Assembly: GCF_021545785.1 (NCBI RefSeq)
Contig: NZ_CP079801.1
Coordinates: 2,786,001-2,850,000, forward strand
Origin: Halopseudomonas maritima
GTDB taxonomy: Bacteria; Pseudomonadota; Gammaproteobacteria; Pseudomonadales; Pseudomonadaceae
Direction of reading: 5' to 3'
DNA length: 64,000 nt
Under the pieces are notes generated by a model. That model saw only the letters and a list, made by a program, of their open reading frames with translations. It was not told the DNA's origin and made no database searches. Shown here one piece after another: positions 34,789 through 43,578 of this stretch. The translations under genes and the position numbers were made by a program. How positions within the stretch are numbered: the first letter of the stretch is position 1; each line of letters starts with the position of its first letter.

Positions 34789-36192
34789 ATGTTCGAGAAT
34801 CTTACCGAACGCCTGTCACACAGCCTGCGTGGCGTGACCGGACAGGCCAAGCTGACCGAAGAGAACATCAAGGACACCCTGCGCGAAGTGCGCATGGCGC
34901 TGCTGGAGGCCGACGTCGCGCTGCCGGTGGTCAAGACCTTTGTTGACCAGGTGCGCGAGCGTGCCGTCGGCACCGAAGTGTCGCGCAGCCTGTCGCCGGG
35001 TCAGGTTTTCGTCAAGATCGTCAAATCCGAGCTCGAAGCGGTCATGGGGCAGTCCGAAGGGCTGAACCTGGCGGTCAGCCCGCCGGCGGTGATCCTGATG
35101 GCGGGCTTGCAGGGTGCGGGTAAGACCACCAGCGTTGGCAAGCTGGCCAAGACCCTGCGCGAGCGCGAGAAGAAAAAGGTCATGGTGGTCAGTGCCGACG
35201 TTTATCGTCCGGCGGCGATCAAGCAGCTCGAAACCCTGGCGGCAGACGTGCAGGTCGAGTTCTTCCCGTCCTCGGTTGAACAGAAGCCGGTGGCCATCGT
35301 CGAGGCGGCGATGCGCGAGGCGAAGAACCGTTTCATGGATGTGCTGATCGTCGATACCGCCGGTCGTCTGCACGTCGATGACGAGATGATGGCCGAGATC
35401 AAGCAGGTGCATGCGGCAGCCAAGCCGGCAGAAACCCTGTTTGTGGTCGATGCCATGACCGGTCAGGATGCGGCCAACACCGCCCAGGCGTTTAACGAAG
35501 CACTGCCGCTGACCGGTGTGATCCTCACCAAGGTGGACGGTGACGCCCGTGGTGGTGCAGCGCTGTCGGTACGTCATATCACCGGCAAGCCGATCAAGTT
35601 CCTCGGTATGGGCGAGAAGATCGACGCCCTGGAAGTCTTCCACCCTGACCGGGTTGCCTCGCGCATCCTTGGTATGGGCGACGTGCTCAGTCTGATCGAG
35701 CAGGCCGAGCAGAAGATCGACAAGGACAAGGCTGAGAAGCTGGCCAAGAAGCTGAAGAAGGGCAAGGGCTTTGACCTGGAAGACTTCCGTGATCAGCTGC
35801 AGCAAATGAACGCCATGGGCGGTCTCGGCTCGATGATGGAAAAGCTGCCGATGATGGGCGGCAAGATCAACGCGGCCCAGATGGAAACCGCGCAGACCGA
35901 GGCGGCCAAGCAGTTCAAGCGCATGGAGGCGATCATCAATTCGATGACGCCGGCCGAGCGCCGCAACCCCGACGTTATTAGCGGCTCGCGCAAGCGCCGT
36001 ATCGCTGCCGGCTCCGGCACCCAGATTCAGGATATCGGCCGTCTGCTCAAGCAGCACAAGCAGATGCAGAAGATGATGAAGAAGGTCAGCGGCAAGGGTG
36101 GCATGGCCAAACTGATGCGCGGTATGGGTGGCATGGGCGGCGGCGGGGGTGGTGGAATGTTGCCGCCGGGCGGCGGTATGCCGCGCTTTTGA
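34789..36192 (+). CDS. ffh: Signal recognition particle GTPase Ffh (SRP54)
   Basis: This 467-residue protein has the N domain (MFENLTERLSHSLRGVTGQA), the GTPase with G1 GLQGAGKTTSVGKLA, DTAGRLHVDDEM, TKVDGDARGGAAL, and a methionine-rich M domain that binds 4.5S RNA and signal peptides (EDFRDQLQQMNAMGGLGSMM). The tail is the Gly/Met-rich stretch ending GGGMPRF. It targets membrane proteins to FtsY at the inner membrane. It precedes the rpsP-rimM-trmD-rplS operon as in most proteobacteria. Confidence 0.98.
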   Translation: MFENLTERLSHSLRGVTGQAKLTEENIKDTLREVRMALLEADVALPVVKTFVDQVRERAVGTEVSRSLSPGQVFVKIVKSELEAVMGQSEGLNLAVSPPAVILMAGLQGAGKTTSVGKLAKTLREREKKKVMVVSADVYRPAAIKQLETLAADVQVEFFPSSVEQKPVAIVEAAMREAKNRFMDVLIVDTAGRLHVDDEMMAEIKQVHAAAKPAETLFVVDAMTGQDAANTAQAFNEALPLTGVILTKVDGDARGGAALSVRHITGKPIKFLGMGEKIDALEVFHPDRVASRILGMGDVLSLIEQAEQKIDKDKAEKLAKKLKKGKGFDLEDFRDQLQQMNAMGGLGSMMEKLPMMGGKINAAQMETAQTEAAKQFKRMEAIINSMTPAERRNPDVISGSRKRRIAAGSGTQIQDIGRLLKQHKQMQKMMKKVSGKGGMAKLMRGMGGMGGGGGGGMLPPGGGMPRF

Positions 36193-36198
36193 TTTGCA

Positions 36199-36254
36199 GG
36201 GTCTGCTGCCGTTTTGCTCGCTCGCAGCTGGCTGCACGAAACGGCGACAGACCC
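36199..36254 (+). terminator. Imperfect long hairpin after ffh
   Basis: GGGTCTG (36199-36205) pairs with CAGACCC (36248-36254), and GCCGTTT (36208-36214) with AAACGGC (36239-36245), with 2-base internal loops on both sides. It starts 7 bp after the ffh stop. There is no T run, so it may be a processing or stability structure instead of a true terminator. Confidence 0.45.
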
Positions 36255-36292
36255 CGGACGACCGGCGGTGCCGGTTGCTGCTGAAAAAAGAG

Positions 36293-36321
36293 TTTTCATC
36301 GGTCGTTATATTCCGTAGAAT
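36293..36321 (+). promoter_or_regulatory. Probable sigma-70 promoter of the rpsP operon
   Basis: TTTTCA (36293-36298) and TAGAAT (36316-36321) are separated by 17 bp, followed by a GC-rich TACGCGACC discriminator of the type found at growth-rate-controlled ribosomal promoters. It lies 94 bp before rpsP. Confidence 0.5.
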
Positions 36322-36414
36322 ACGCGACCTTTCGGGCCCTAGGTGTATGTGCAGTACGCTGCATGCCCGTAACTGATCAAGTAGCGATACTCAAACACAG
36401 GAAACGATGTCGAC

Positions 36415-36666
36415 ATGGTAACCATTCGTCTTGCTCGTGGTGGCTCCAAGAAGCGCCCCTTCTATCATCTGACCGTTGCCAACAGCCGCAATGCGCGTGA
36501 TGGCCGTTTTGTTGAGCGCGTAGGTTTCTTCAACCCGATCGCTGCTGGCGCTGAAGTACGCCTGTCGGTCAACGAAGAGCGCGTTCAGTACTGGCTGAGC
36601 CAGGGTGCACAACCGTCCGAGCGCGTTGCTGCCCTGCTGAAGGAAGCTGCTCAGGCTGCTGCCTGA
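36415..36666 (+). CDS. rpsP: 30S ribosomal protein S16
   Basis: This 83-residue protein (MVTIRLARGGSKKRPFYHLT, VANSRNARDGRFVERVGFFN) is the classic bS16 sequence and length. It stabilises the 30S subunit platform. It is the first gene of the rpsP-rimM-trmD-rplS operon; rimM starts 1 bp after its stop. AGGAAACG precedes the ATG. Confidence 0.98.
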   Translation: MVTIRLARGGSKKRPFYHLTVANSRNARDGRFVERVGFFNPIAAGAEVRLSVNEERVQYWLSQGAQPSERVAALLKEAAQAAA

Positions 36667-36667
36667 T

Positions 36668-37210
36668 ATGGCTAATGCTCCAGGGCCGGCCGAGGCCCCT
36701 CGGGTTGTCCTCGGCAAGATCGTATCGGTTCATGGAGTGCGTGGGGCGGTAAAGGTGTATTCCCATACCGACCCGCTGGACAATGTGCTGGACTACGCCG
36801 AGTGGACCCTGAACCGGGGTTCCGAGCAACGCACACTGTCTGTCCTCGGTGGTCGCGTCCAAGGGCGCGTGCTGGTGGTCAACCTGAAAGGGATTGACGA
36901 CCGCAACAAGGCCGAGGAACTGATCAACTTCGAGATCAGCGTTGCAGCCGATGCGCTGCCTGAGCTGGACGAAGGCGATTTTTACTGGCATCAGCTTGAG
37001 GGCCTGAAGGTCGTCAATCTGCAAGGTCAGGTGCTCGGGGCGGTGGCTCACCTGCTCGAGACCGGCTCCAACGATGTCATGGTGGTTAAGCCCTGTACGG
37101 GCAGTATTGACCAGCGTGAGCGTTTGTTGCCCTACCTGCCCGACCAGTTTGTAGTACAGGTCGATCTGGAGGCCAAGGTCATCCAGGTAGACTGGGATGC
37201 GGAGTTCTGA
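36668..37210 (+). CDS. rimM: Ribosome maturation factor RimM
   Basis: This 180-residue protein has the N-terminal RimM beta-barrel (VVLGKIVSVHGVRGAVKVYS) and a C-terminal PRC-barrel (FYWHQLEGLKVVNLQGQVLG through LPYLPDQFVVQVDLEAKVIQ). RimM binds S19 and assists 16S rRNA processing and 30S head assembly. Spacing to rpsP (1 bp) and trmD (3 bp) fits a single operon. Confidence 0.97.
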   Translation: MANAPGPAEAPRVVLGKIVSVHGVRGAVKVYSHTDPLDNVLDYAEWTLNRGSEQRTLSVLGGRVQGRVLVVNLKGIDDRNKAEELINFEISVAADALPELDEGDFYWHQLEGLKVVNLQGQVLGAVAHLLETGSNDVMVVKPCTGSIDQRERLLPYLPDQFVVQVDLEAKVIQVDWDAEF

Positions 37211-37213
37211 CCG

Positions 37214-37963
37214 GTGTGGGCCGGTGTAGTAACCCTGTTTCCCGAGATGTTCGCGGCGCTGACCGAGTCCGGTGTTACCGGCAGGGCGGTCAAGCGAGGG
37301 CAGCTGGAAGTCGCTTTCAGCAACCCGCGTGAACATGCACATGACCGGCATCGCACCGTGGATGATCGCCCCTTTGGTGGTGGCCCCGGAATGCTGATGA
37401 AGGTCGAGCCGCTGCTGGAGGCGATTGACGCCATCCGCCAGCAGGCTCCCTCCACCCCGCGGGTGATTTACCTGTCTCCGCAGGGGCAGCCTCTGACGCA
37501 AAAAGGCGTCGAACAGCTGGCGCAGCTCGACAGTCTTGTACTGTTATGCGGGCGCTACGAGGGCATCGACGAGCGCATCATCGATCGCTGCGTAGATGAG
37601 GAAATCTCCATCGGGGACTATGTCTTGTCCGGTGGCGAACTGGGGGCCATGGTGCTCCTGGACGCAGTAACCCGCCTGATTCCCGGTGTATTGGGGCATG
37701 CGGACTCTGCGGTAGAAGATTCCTTTTCGGCGGGATGGCTCGATTGCCCACATTACACCCGACCGGAAGAGTTTGATGGGCAGCGCGTTCCGGAGGTGCT
37801 GCTCAGTGGTAACCATGAACGTATCCGGCGCTGGCGCCTCAAACAGTCTTTGGGTCGAACCTGGCAACGTCGGCCAGAGTTGCTTGAAGACCTGGAGTTG
37901 AGCAAAGAACAGCAACAGCTGTTGGCGGAATACATCCGCGAGCAGGCAACCGATAACCATTGA
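37214..37963 (+). CDS. trmD: tRNA (guanine-N1)-methyltransferase TrmD
   Basis: This 249-residue SPOUT methyltransferase makes m1G37 in tRNAs, which prevents +1 frameshifting. It starts at GTG (MWAGVVTLFPEMFAALTESG). Conserved parts are DDRPFGGGPGMLMKVEPL, LLCGRYEGIDERI, EEISIGDYVLSGGELGA and RPEEFDGQRVPEVLLSGNH, which includes the trefoil knot and SAM site. It sits 3 bp after rimM in the operon. Confidence 0.97.
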   Translation: MWAGVVTLFPEMFAALTESGVTGRAVKRGQLEVAFSNPREHAHDRHRTVDDRPFGGGPGMLMKVEPLLEAIDAIRQQAPSTPRVIYLSPQGQPLTQKGVEQLAQLDSLVLLCGRYEGIDERIIDRCVDEEISIGDYVLSGGELGAMVLLDAVTRLIPGVLGHADSAVEDSFSAGWLDCPHYTRPEEFDGQRVPEVLLSGNHERIRRWRLKQSLGRTWQRRPELLEDLELSKEQQQLLAEYIREQATDNH

Positions 37964-37996
37964 AACAGGTCCGACGGCCTGTGCAGGAGAAGCAAG

Positions 37997-38344
37997 ATGT
38001 CCAATATTATTGCCCAGCTTGAAGCTGAACAGATGTCCAAGGAAGTACCGGCGTTTGCCCCCGGCGACACCGTTATTGTCCAGGTCAAGGTTAAGGAAGG
38101 TGAGCGCTCCCGTCTGCAGGCCTTTGAAGGCGTGGTTATCGGTAAGCGTAACCGTGGTCTGAACTCCGCTTTCACCGTTCGCAAGATCTCCAGCGGTGTT
38201 GGCGTTGAGCGTACCTTCCAGACCTACTCCCCGCTGATCGACAGCATCTCTGTCAAGCGTCGCGGTGACGTTCGCAAGGCCAAGCTGTACTACCTGCGTG
38301 CTCTGTCCGGTAAGGCAGCTCGCATCAAGGAAAAGCTGTCCTGA
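37997..38344 (+). CDS. rplS: 50S ribosomal protein L19
   Basis: This 115-residue protein (MSNIIAQLEAEQMSKEVPAF; GERSRLQAFEGVVIGKRNRG; VERTFQTYSPLIDSISVKRR) is a typical bL19, located at the 30S-50S interface. It is the last gene of the operon; AGGAGAAGCA precedes its ATG and a strong terminator follows. Confidence 0.98.
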   Translation: MSNIIAQLEAEQMSKEVPAFAPGDTVIVQVKVKEGERSRLQAFEGVVIGKRNRGLNSAFTVRKISSGVGVERTFQTYSPLIDSISVKRRGDVRKAKLYYLRALSGKAARIKEKLS

Positions 38345-38361
38345 TCGGATCGCTAGCCAGC

Positions 38362-38389
38362 AAAAAAGCAGCCTCAGGGCTGCTTTTTT
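38362..38389 (+). terminator. Rho-independent terminator of the rpsP-rplS operon
   Basis: AAAAAAGCAGCC / GGCTGCTTTTTT form a 12-bp stem with a 4-base loop TCAG; the 3' arm ends in six T. It starts 18 bp after rplS. Confidence 0.93.
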
Positions 38390-38440
38390 GTGCCCGTGTG
38401 TTTTTAATGGGTGCACCTTCTGAAACTACAGGTTGCTTCC

Positions 38441-39361
38441 ATGAGTGATGGTGCGCCGCCGGCGCCTGGTGCTGCGCAGCAGCAGTTGATCGACCAGTTT
38501 CTCGACAGCCTTTGGTTGGAAAAAGGGCTGTCGCAGCATACCCGCAATGCCTATCGTACCGACTTGCGCAGCCTGGCTGGCTGGCTCGAAGGGCGGGGCG
38601 GTGGCTTGCAGCGGGCGAGCCGCGCGGACCTCATGGCCTATCTGGGCTGGCGTCTGGCGGCGGGCTATCAGGCGCGCTCCAGTGCTCGCATGCTGTCCTG
38701 TGTGCGCAGTTTCTATCGCTACCTGCTGCGTCAACAGCTGATCAGCGAAGACCCGACGCGTGACGTGGCGATGCCCAAGCTGGGCCGGCCGCTGCCCAAG
38801 TCGCTCAGCGAGTCTGATGTCGAGCGCCTGCTGGCCGCGCCGGATACCGGGGACAGTCTGGGCCTGCGCGACCGTTGCATGCTGGAAGTGCTGTACGCCA
38901 CCGGGCTGCGGGTCAGCGAGCTGGTCGGCTTGCGGCTGGATCAACTGAACCTGCGTCAGGGCGTGGTGCGGGTGACCGGCAAGGGCAGCAAGGAGCGTCT
39001 GGTGCCGCTTGGCGAGGAGGCGATGACCTGGCTGGAGCAGTACCTGCCTTCGGCCCGCGTTCAGTTGCTGGCCGGTAAACCGGCTGACGTGCTGTTTCCC
39101 AGTCGGCTGGGCCAGATGATGACGCGTCAGACCTTCTGGCACCGTATCAAGCAGCACGCCCTGGCGGCGGGCATTCGCAGCACCCTGTCGCCGCATACCC
39201 TGCGTCACGCCTTTGCCACGCACTTGCTCAACCATGGCGCCGATTTGCGGGTGGTGCAGATGCTGCTGGGGCACAGTGATCTGTCGACCACGCAGATCTA
39301 CACCCACATTGCCCGGCAGCGGCTGCATGACCTGCACGCCCAGCACCATCCCCGTGGGTGA
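38441..39361 (+). CDS. xerD: Site-specific tyrosine recombinase XerD
   Basis: This 306-residue protein has an N-terminal SAM-like core-binding domain (LIDQFLDSLWLEKGLSQHTR NAYRTDL) and a catalytic domain with Arg in YATGLRVSELVGL, Lys in GKGSKERLVPLG, HTLRHAFATHLLNHGADLRV and the nucleophile Tyr in TTQIYTHIARQRL. With XerC it resolves chromosome dimers at dif. The ATG at 38441 gives MSDGAPPAPG; an upstream in-frame start 10 codons earlier is possible. Its position between rplS and dsbC is the normal one in Pseudomonas. Confidence 0.96.
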   Translation: MSDGAPPAPGAAQQQLIDQFLDSLWLEKGLSQHTRNAYRTDLRSLAGWLEGRGGGLQRASRADLMAYLGWRLAAGYQARSSARMLSCVRSFYRYLLRQQLISEDPTRDVAMPKLGRPLPKSLSESDVERLLAAPDTGDSLGLRDRCMLEVLYATGLRVSELVGLRLDQLNLRQGVVRVTGKGSKERLVPLGEEAMTWLEQYLPSARVQLLAGKPADVLFPSRLGQMMTRQTFWHRIKQHALAAGIRSTLSPHTLRHAFATHLLNHGADLRVVQMLLGHSDLSTTQIYTHIARQRLHDLHAQHHPRG

Positions 39362-39423
39362 CGCGATTGATCAGTGCTTGCTTTATTCGTGGTAAGCTTG
39401 GCGGTCTTCAAAAGGAGCGGACT

Positions 39424-40146
39424 ATGCGACTGAAACTCGGCCTTGCCGCCATGCTGGCGCTGGCAGCGACACCGGTCATGGCTACCCCCGATCAGGTGAT
39501 TCGGGATGCCCTCAAGCAACTGGATTTCGACGTGCCGGTCAAGGCGGTCAGCGCCTCTCCGGTAGCAGGGCTGCACATGGTCGAGCTCGAGAGCGGACGT
39601 GTGCTGTATGCCTCCGCTGATGGCAAGTATTTCTTCCAGGGCGCACTGATCGAGGTAAACGACGGTCAGCCGCGCAACCTTACCTCCATCGCCGAAGCGC
39701 GTAACATTGGCGTGGTAATCAACGAGCTGCCGCAGCAAGAGCTGATTGTGTTTGCACCGGAGCAGCCGAAGACGCACATTACCGTGTTCACCGATGTGGA
39801 CTGTGGCTATTGCCGCAAGCTGCACGCCGAGATGGATGAGCTGAACGAACTGGGCATTGAGGTACGTTACGCGGCCTTCCCGCGTGGCGGCATGCAGTCA
39901 CGGACTGCCAGTGTCATGCAGTCGGTCTGGTGCGCAGAAGACCCGAAGGCCGCGCTCACCGCGGCCAAGCAGGGTGACGATGTGGAGGCCGCCAGTTGCG
40001 CCAACCCGGTCGCGCGCCAGTATGCGCTTGGCCAGCAGGTCGGTGTGCAGGGTACCCCGGCTATTTTCTTGGCCAACGGTGTGATGATCCCGGGCTATCA
40101 GCCTGCGGCCCAGTTGGCAGCTATCGCGCTGGAGAATCAGCAGTAA
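39424..40146 (+). CDS. dsbC: Periplasmic disulfide isomerase DsbC
   Basis: This 240-residue protein has signal peptide MRLKLGLAAMLALAATPVMA, an N-terminal dimerisation domain and a thioredoxin domain with active site Cys127-Gly-Tyr-Cys130 (FTDVDCGYCRKLH). GTPAIFLANG contains the cis-Pro loop. It corrects wrong disulfides in the periplasm and is kept reduced by DsbD. AAAGGAGCGG before the ATG decides the start over an upstream ATG. It follows xerD by 62 bp. Confidence 0.97.
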   Translation: MRLKLGLAAMLALAATPVMATPDQVIRDALKQLDFDVPVKAVSASPVAGLHMVELESGRVLYASADGKYFFQGALIEVNDGQPRNLTSIAEARNIGVVINELPQQELIVFAPEQPKTHITVFTDVDCGYCRKLHAEMDELNELGIEVRYAAFPRGGMQSRTASVMQSVWCAEDPKAALTAAKQGDDVEAASCANPVARQYALGQQVGVQGTPAIFLANGVMIPGYQPAAQLAAIALENQQ

Positions 40147-40212
40147 ACCCGGTGGCGGCCTGTTCGCCATCGTTTTCATGTAATCGACTAACAACCAGGT
40201 AGGGACCATAGT

Positions 40213-41517
40213 TTGAAACCGGTCAAAGTAGGTATTTGTGGATTGGGCACCGTCGGCGGTGGCACCTTCAATGTTCTGCAGCGCAACGCGACGGAGATTG
40301 CCCGGCGTGCTGGGCGTGGCATTGAGGTCGCCCAGATTGCAACCCGGCACCCCAACCCGGCCTGCAACCTGGGCATGACCCCGGTGACCGACGATGTATT
40401 CGAACTGGTCAACAACCCCGAGATCGACATCATCGTCGAGCTGATCGGCGGCTACACGCTGGCCAAGGATGTAGTCCTTAAGGCCATCGAGAACGGCAAG
40501 CACGTGGTGACCGCCAACAAGGCGCTGATCGCCGTGCACGGTAACGAGATCTTCTCCGCTGCCAGCGCCAAGGGCGTGATGGTGGCGTTCGAGGCGTCAG
40601 TTGCCGGCGGTATCCCGATCATCAAGGCGCTGCGTGAAGGCCTGGCAGCCAACCGTATCGACTGGGTTGCGGGCATCATCAACGGCACCGGCAACTTTAT
40701 CCTGACCGAGATGCGCGACAAGGGCCGTACCTTTGATGACGTGCTGGCCGAGGCGCAGGCGCTGGGCTATGCAGAAGCCGATCCGACCTTCGACGTTGAA
40801 GGTATCGACGCCGCGCACAAGCTGACCATCCTGGCGTCCATTGCCTTTGGCATTCCGCTGCAGTTTGAAAAGGCCTACACCGAAGGCATCACCAAGCTGA
40901 CCACCGCTGACGTGAACTACGCTGAAGCGCTGGGCTACCGCATCAAGCATCTGGGTGTGGCGCGCCGCACCGAGAATGGCGTAGAGCTGCGCGTGCACCC
41001 GACGCTGATCCCCTCTGACCGCCTGATTGCCAACGTAAACGGCGTGATGAACGCCGTCATGGTGCAGGGCGATGCTGTTGGGCCGACCCTGTATTACGGC
41101 GCTGGTGCCGGCTCCGAGCCGACTGCCTCGGCCGTTGTGGCTGATGTTATCGACGTGGTCCGCACCCTGACCACTGACCCGACCAACCGCGTACCGCACC
41201 TGGCCTTCCAGGCTGACGCGCTGTCGGACCTGCCGGTGCTGCCGGTCGACGAGGTCAACACCGCCTACTACCTGCGCCTGCACGCCCAGGACCGCCCCGG
41301 CGTGTTGGCCAAGGTCGCCAGTATTCTGTCCGAGCGCGGCATCAACATCGAATCCATCATGCAGAAAGATGTGGAAGAGCAGGACGGCCTGGTGCCGATG
41401 ATTCTGCTGACCCACCGCGTGCGCGAGCAGGACATGAATGAAGCCATTGCCGCTCTGGAAGCACTGGACGACATCGCCGGCCCGCTGATGCGGATCCGCG
41501 TGGAACAACTGGATTAA
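40213..41517 (+). CDS. hom: Homoserine dehydrogenase
   Basis: This 434-residue enzyme reduces aspartate semialdehyde to homoserine. It starts at TTG with GTAGGGA before it, giving MKPVKVGICGLGTVGGGTFN with the NAD(P) glycine motif. ASVAGGIPIIKALREGLAAN, GIINGTGNFIL and AQALGYAEADPTFDVEGIDA are conserved family blocks; a C-terminal ACT domain (RPGVLAKVASILSERGINIE) gives feedback control by threonine. It is followed by thrC after a 92-bp gap that contains a heptamer inverted repeat. Confidence 0.97.
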   Translation: MKPVKVGICGLGTVGGGTFNVLQRNATEIARRAGRGIEVAQIATRHPNPACNLGMTPVTDDVFELVNNPEIDIIVELIGGYTLAKDVVLKAIENGKHVVTANKALIAVHGNEIFSAASAKGVMVAFEASVAGGIPIIKALREGLAANRIDWVAGIINGTGNFILTEMRDKGRTFDDVLAEAQALGYAEADPTFDVEGIDAAHKLTILASIAFGIPLQFEKAYTEGITKLTTADVNYAEALGYRIKHLGVARRTENGVELRVHPTLIPSDRLIANVNGVMNAVMVQGDAVGPTLYYGAGAGSEPTASAVVADVIDVVRTLTTDPTNRVPHLAFQADALSDLPVLPVDEVNTAYYLRLHAQDRPGVLAKVASILSERGINIESIMQKDVEEQDGLVPMILLTHRVREQDMNEAIAALEALDDIAGPLMRIRVEQLD

Positions 41518-41522
41518 AACCG

Positions 41523-41589
41523 GGCTGAAGGCTGAAGGCTGAAGGCTGAAAGCGGACTGCTTCAAGCCTCAAGCCTCCAGCCTCAAGCC
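41523..41589 (+). repeat. Heptamer inverted repeat between hom and thrC
   Basis: Four tandem GGCTGAA units (41523-41550) face four reverse units, TTCAAGCC, TCAAGCC, TCCAGCC and TCAAGCC (41561-41589), across a 10-base loop. Transcribed in either direction it can form a long stem with some G-U or mismatched pairs. It lies in the hom-thrC gap, 6 bp after the hom stop and 20 bp before the thrC start. It resembles the repeat at 1391-1545. Confidence 0.8.
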
Positions 41590-41609
41590 AAAACCTGAAG
41601 GGTTTTGCA

Positions 41610-43019
41610 ATGCGTTATATCAGTACCCGTGGCCAGGCGCCGGCCCTGAATTTTGAAGACGTTCTGCTGGCTGGTCTGGCGTCTGATGGCGGTTTGTATG
41701 TGCCAGAGAGCCTACCGCGCTTCACTCAGGAGCAGATTGCGTCCTGGGCCGGTTTGCCGTATCACGAGCTGGCGTTCAACGTCATGCGTCCGTTCGTCAG
41801 TGGCAGCATTCCGGATGCCGACTTCAAACAGATTCTGCAGGACACCTACGGCGTCTTTGAGCACAAGGCGGTCGCGCCGCTGCGTCAGCTGGACAGCAAC
41901 GAGTGGGTGATGGAGCTGTTCCATGGCCCGACCCTGGCGTTCAAGGACTTTGCCCTGCAGCTGCTGGGGCGTCTGCTCGACTATTTCCTGGTCAAGCGCG
42001 GTGAGCGCGTGGTGATCATGGGCGCGACCTCCGGTGACACCGGATCGGCGGCTATTGAAGGCTGCAAGGCCTGCGAGAACGTCGACATCTTTATCATGCA
42101 CCCGCACAACCGGGTGTCCGAGGTGCAGCGTCGCCAGATGACCAGTATCCTCGGCGACAACATCCATAACATTGCCATCGAAGGTAACTTCGATGACTGC
42201 CAGGAGATGGTCAAGGCCAGCTTCGCCGATCAGGGCTTCCTCAAGGGCACCCGTCTGGTTGCGGTCAACTCGATTAACTGGGCGCGCATCATGGCGCAGA
42301 TCGTCTACTACTTCCACGCTGCCCTGCAGCTGGGTGGTCCGGCCCGTTCCATGGCGTTCTCCGTGCCAACCGGCAACTTTGGCGACATCTTTGCCGGTTA
42401 CCTGGCGCGCAACATGGGTCTGCCGATCAGTCAGCTGATCGTTGCCACCAACCGCAACGACATCCTGCATCGCTTCATGAGCGGTAACCAGTACGACAAG
42501 GACACCCTGCACCCGTCGCTGTCGCCGTCGATGGATATCATGGTGTCGTCCAACTTCGAGCGCCTGCTGTTTGACCTGCACGGTCGCAACGGCCGCTTGG
42601 TATCCGAGCTGATGGACGCCTTCAAGGTCAGCGGCAAGCTGTCTGTTGAGGATGATCGCTGGACCGAAGCGCGCAAACTGTTCGACTCGCTGGCGGTTGA
42701 CGACGAAGGCACCTGCGCGACCATCGCCCAGGTATTCGAGCAGTGCGGCGAAGTACTGGACCCGCACACCGCTATTGGCGTGCGCGCAGCCCGTGAGTGC
42801 CGTCGTTCGCTGTCGACGCCGATGATCACCCTGGGCACCGCCCACCCGGTCAAGTTCCCGGATGCGGTTCGTCAGGCGGGTGTCGGTGAAGCGCTGCATC
42901 TGCCGGCGCACCTGAGTGACCTGTTCGAGCGCGAAGAGCGTATGACCGTGCTGCCGAACAGCCTGGCTGACGTGCAAGCCTTTGTTGCCGCCCATGGCAA
43001 CCGCGGCAAGCCGCTCTAA
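41610..43019 (+). CDS. thrC: Threonine synthase
   Basis: This 469-residue PLP enzyme converts O-phosphohomoserine to threonine. PLP-binding Lys112 sits in GPTLAFKDFALQ, followed by VIMGATSGDTGSAAIEGCKA, the phosphate-binding motif; SVPTGNFGDIFAGYLARNMG is also typical. The start MRYISTRGQAPALNFEDVLL is the standard one. It is the second gene of the hom-thrC unit and ends at a strong terminator. Confidence 0.97.
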   Translation: MRYISTRGQAPALNFEDVLLAGLASDGGLYVPESLPRFTQEQIASWAGLPYHELAFNVMRPFVSGSIPDADFKQILQDTYGVFEHKAVAPLRQLDSNEWVMELFHGPTLAFKDFALQLLGRLLDYFLVKRGERVVIMGATSGDTGSAAIEGCKACENVDIFIMHPHNRVSEVQRRQMTSILGDNIHNIAIEGNFDDCQEMVKASFADQGFLKGTRLVAVNSINWARIMAQIVYYFHAALQLGGPARSMAFSVPTGNFGDIFAGYLARNMGLPISQLIVATNRNDILHRFMSGNQYDKDTLHPSLSPSMDIMVSSNFERLLFDLHGRNGRLVSELMDAFKVSGKLSVEDDRWTEARKLFDSLAVDDEGTCATIAQVFEQCGEVLDPHTAIGVRAARECRRSLSTPMITLGTAHPVKFPDAVRQAGVGEALHLPAHLSDLFEREERMTVLPNSLADVQAFVAAHGNRGKPL

Positions 43020-43033
43020 GCTGAGCTGCTGAC

Positions 43034-43065
43034 ACAACAACGGCGCCCTTGGGCGCCGTTGTTGT
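43034..43065. terminator. Bidirectional terminator between thrC and ohr
   Basis: ACAACAACGGCGCC / GGGCGCCGTTGTTGT form a stem of about 14 bp with a very small loop (CTT). It lies between convergent genes 14 bp after thrC and 6 bp before the end of ohr; AACA/TTGT flanks give T-rich exits on both sides. Confidence 0.8.
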
Positions 43066-43071
43066 TTGTGT

Positions 43072-43500
43072 TTACTCGACCCGAGTCAGGGTCACATCAA
43101 TGTTGCCGCGGGTAGCGTTGGAGTAGGGGCAGACCTGATGCGCCGAGTCGATCAGCTGTTTGGCCTGATCGGCGTTCATACCGGGCAGGCTGACGCGCAA
43201 TTCGACTTCAATACCAAAACCCTGCGGAATCTGGCCAATGCCCACCACGCCCTCAACGGAGGCATCAGCGGGCATGGGTAGCTTGTCGCGGCCAGCAACA
43301 AATTTCATCGCACCGATAAAACAGGCGGAATACCCTGCAGCAAACAGCTGTTCAGGATTGGTGCCCTGACCACCGGCGCCGCCTAGCTCTTTCGGGGTGG
43401 TCAACTCGATATCCAGTATGCCGTCGGAGGAAATGGCACGGCCATCACGGCCGCCAGTGGCTTCTGCATAGGCGCGATAAACAACGTTCTCGATACTCAT
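43072..43500 (-). CDS. ohr: Organic hydroperoxide resistance protein (Ohr/OsmC family)
   Basis: This 142-residue protein has the two reactive cysteines of Ohr, Cys60 in AAGYSACFIGAM and Cys124 in HQVCPYSNATRGN, with NPEQLFAAGYSACF and the usual length. It reduces organic hydroperoxides using lipoylated proteins as donors. The ATG at 43500 (AGGAGATC before it) is chosen over one 17 codons upstream. Two ATTGTGTGCAAT palindromes in the promoter suggest control by an OhrR-type repressor, which is not encoded in the window. Confidence 0.95.
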   Translation of the reverse strand: MSIENVVYRAYAEATGGRDGRAISSDGILDIELTTPKELGGAGGQGTNPEQLFAAGYSACFIGAMKFVAGRDKLPMPADASVEGVVGIGQIPQGFGIEVELRVSLPGMNADQAKQLIDSAHQVCPYSNATRGNIDVTLTRVE

Positions 43501-43524
43501 GACTGATCTCCTGTTGTGGTATTT

Positions 43525-43578
43525 AGATTGTGTGCAATCTATGTGGGTCACTATAGCGTAAAGTTGATTGTGTGCAAT
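43525..43578. promoter_or_regulatory. ohr promoter with two OhrR-like operator palindromes
   Basis: AGATTGTGTGCAATCT (43525-43540) and TGATTGTGTGCAATTT (43565-43580 region) share the core ATTGTGTGCAAT. On the minus strand TTGCAC (about 43572-43577) and TATAGT are 16 bp apart, a good sigma-70 promoter for ohr; site two overlaps the -35 box and site one lies just after the -10 box. This is the classic layout for MarR/OhrR repression. Confidence 0.65.

Noticed and set aside
34816..36237. A 473-codon frame antisense to ffh
   Set aside because: It is rich in Leu, His and Arg and mirrors the ffh codons; ffh is certain.
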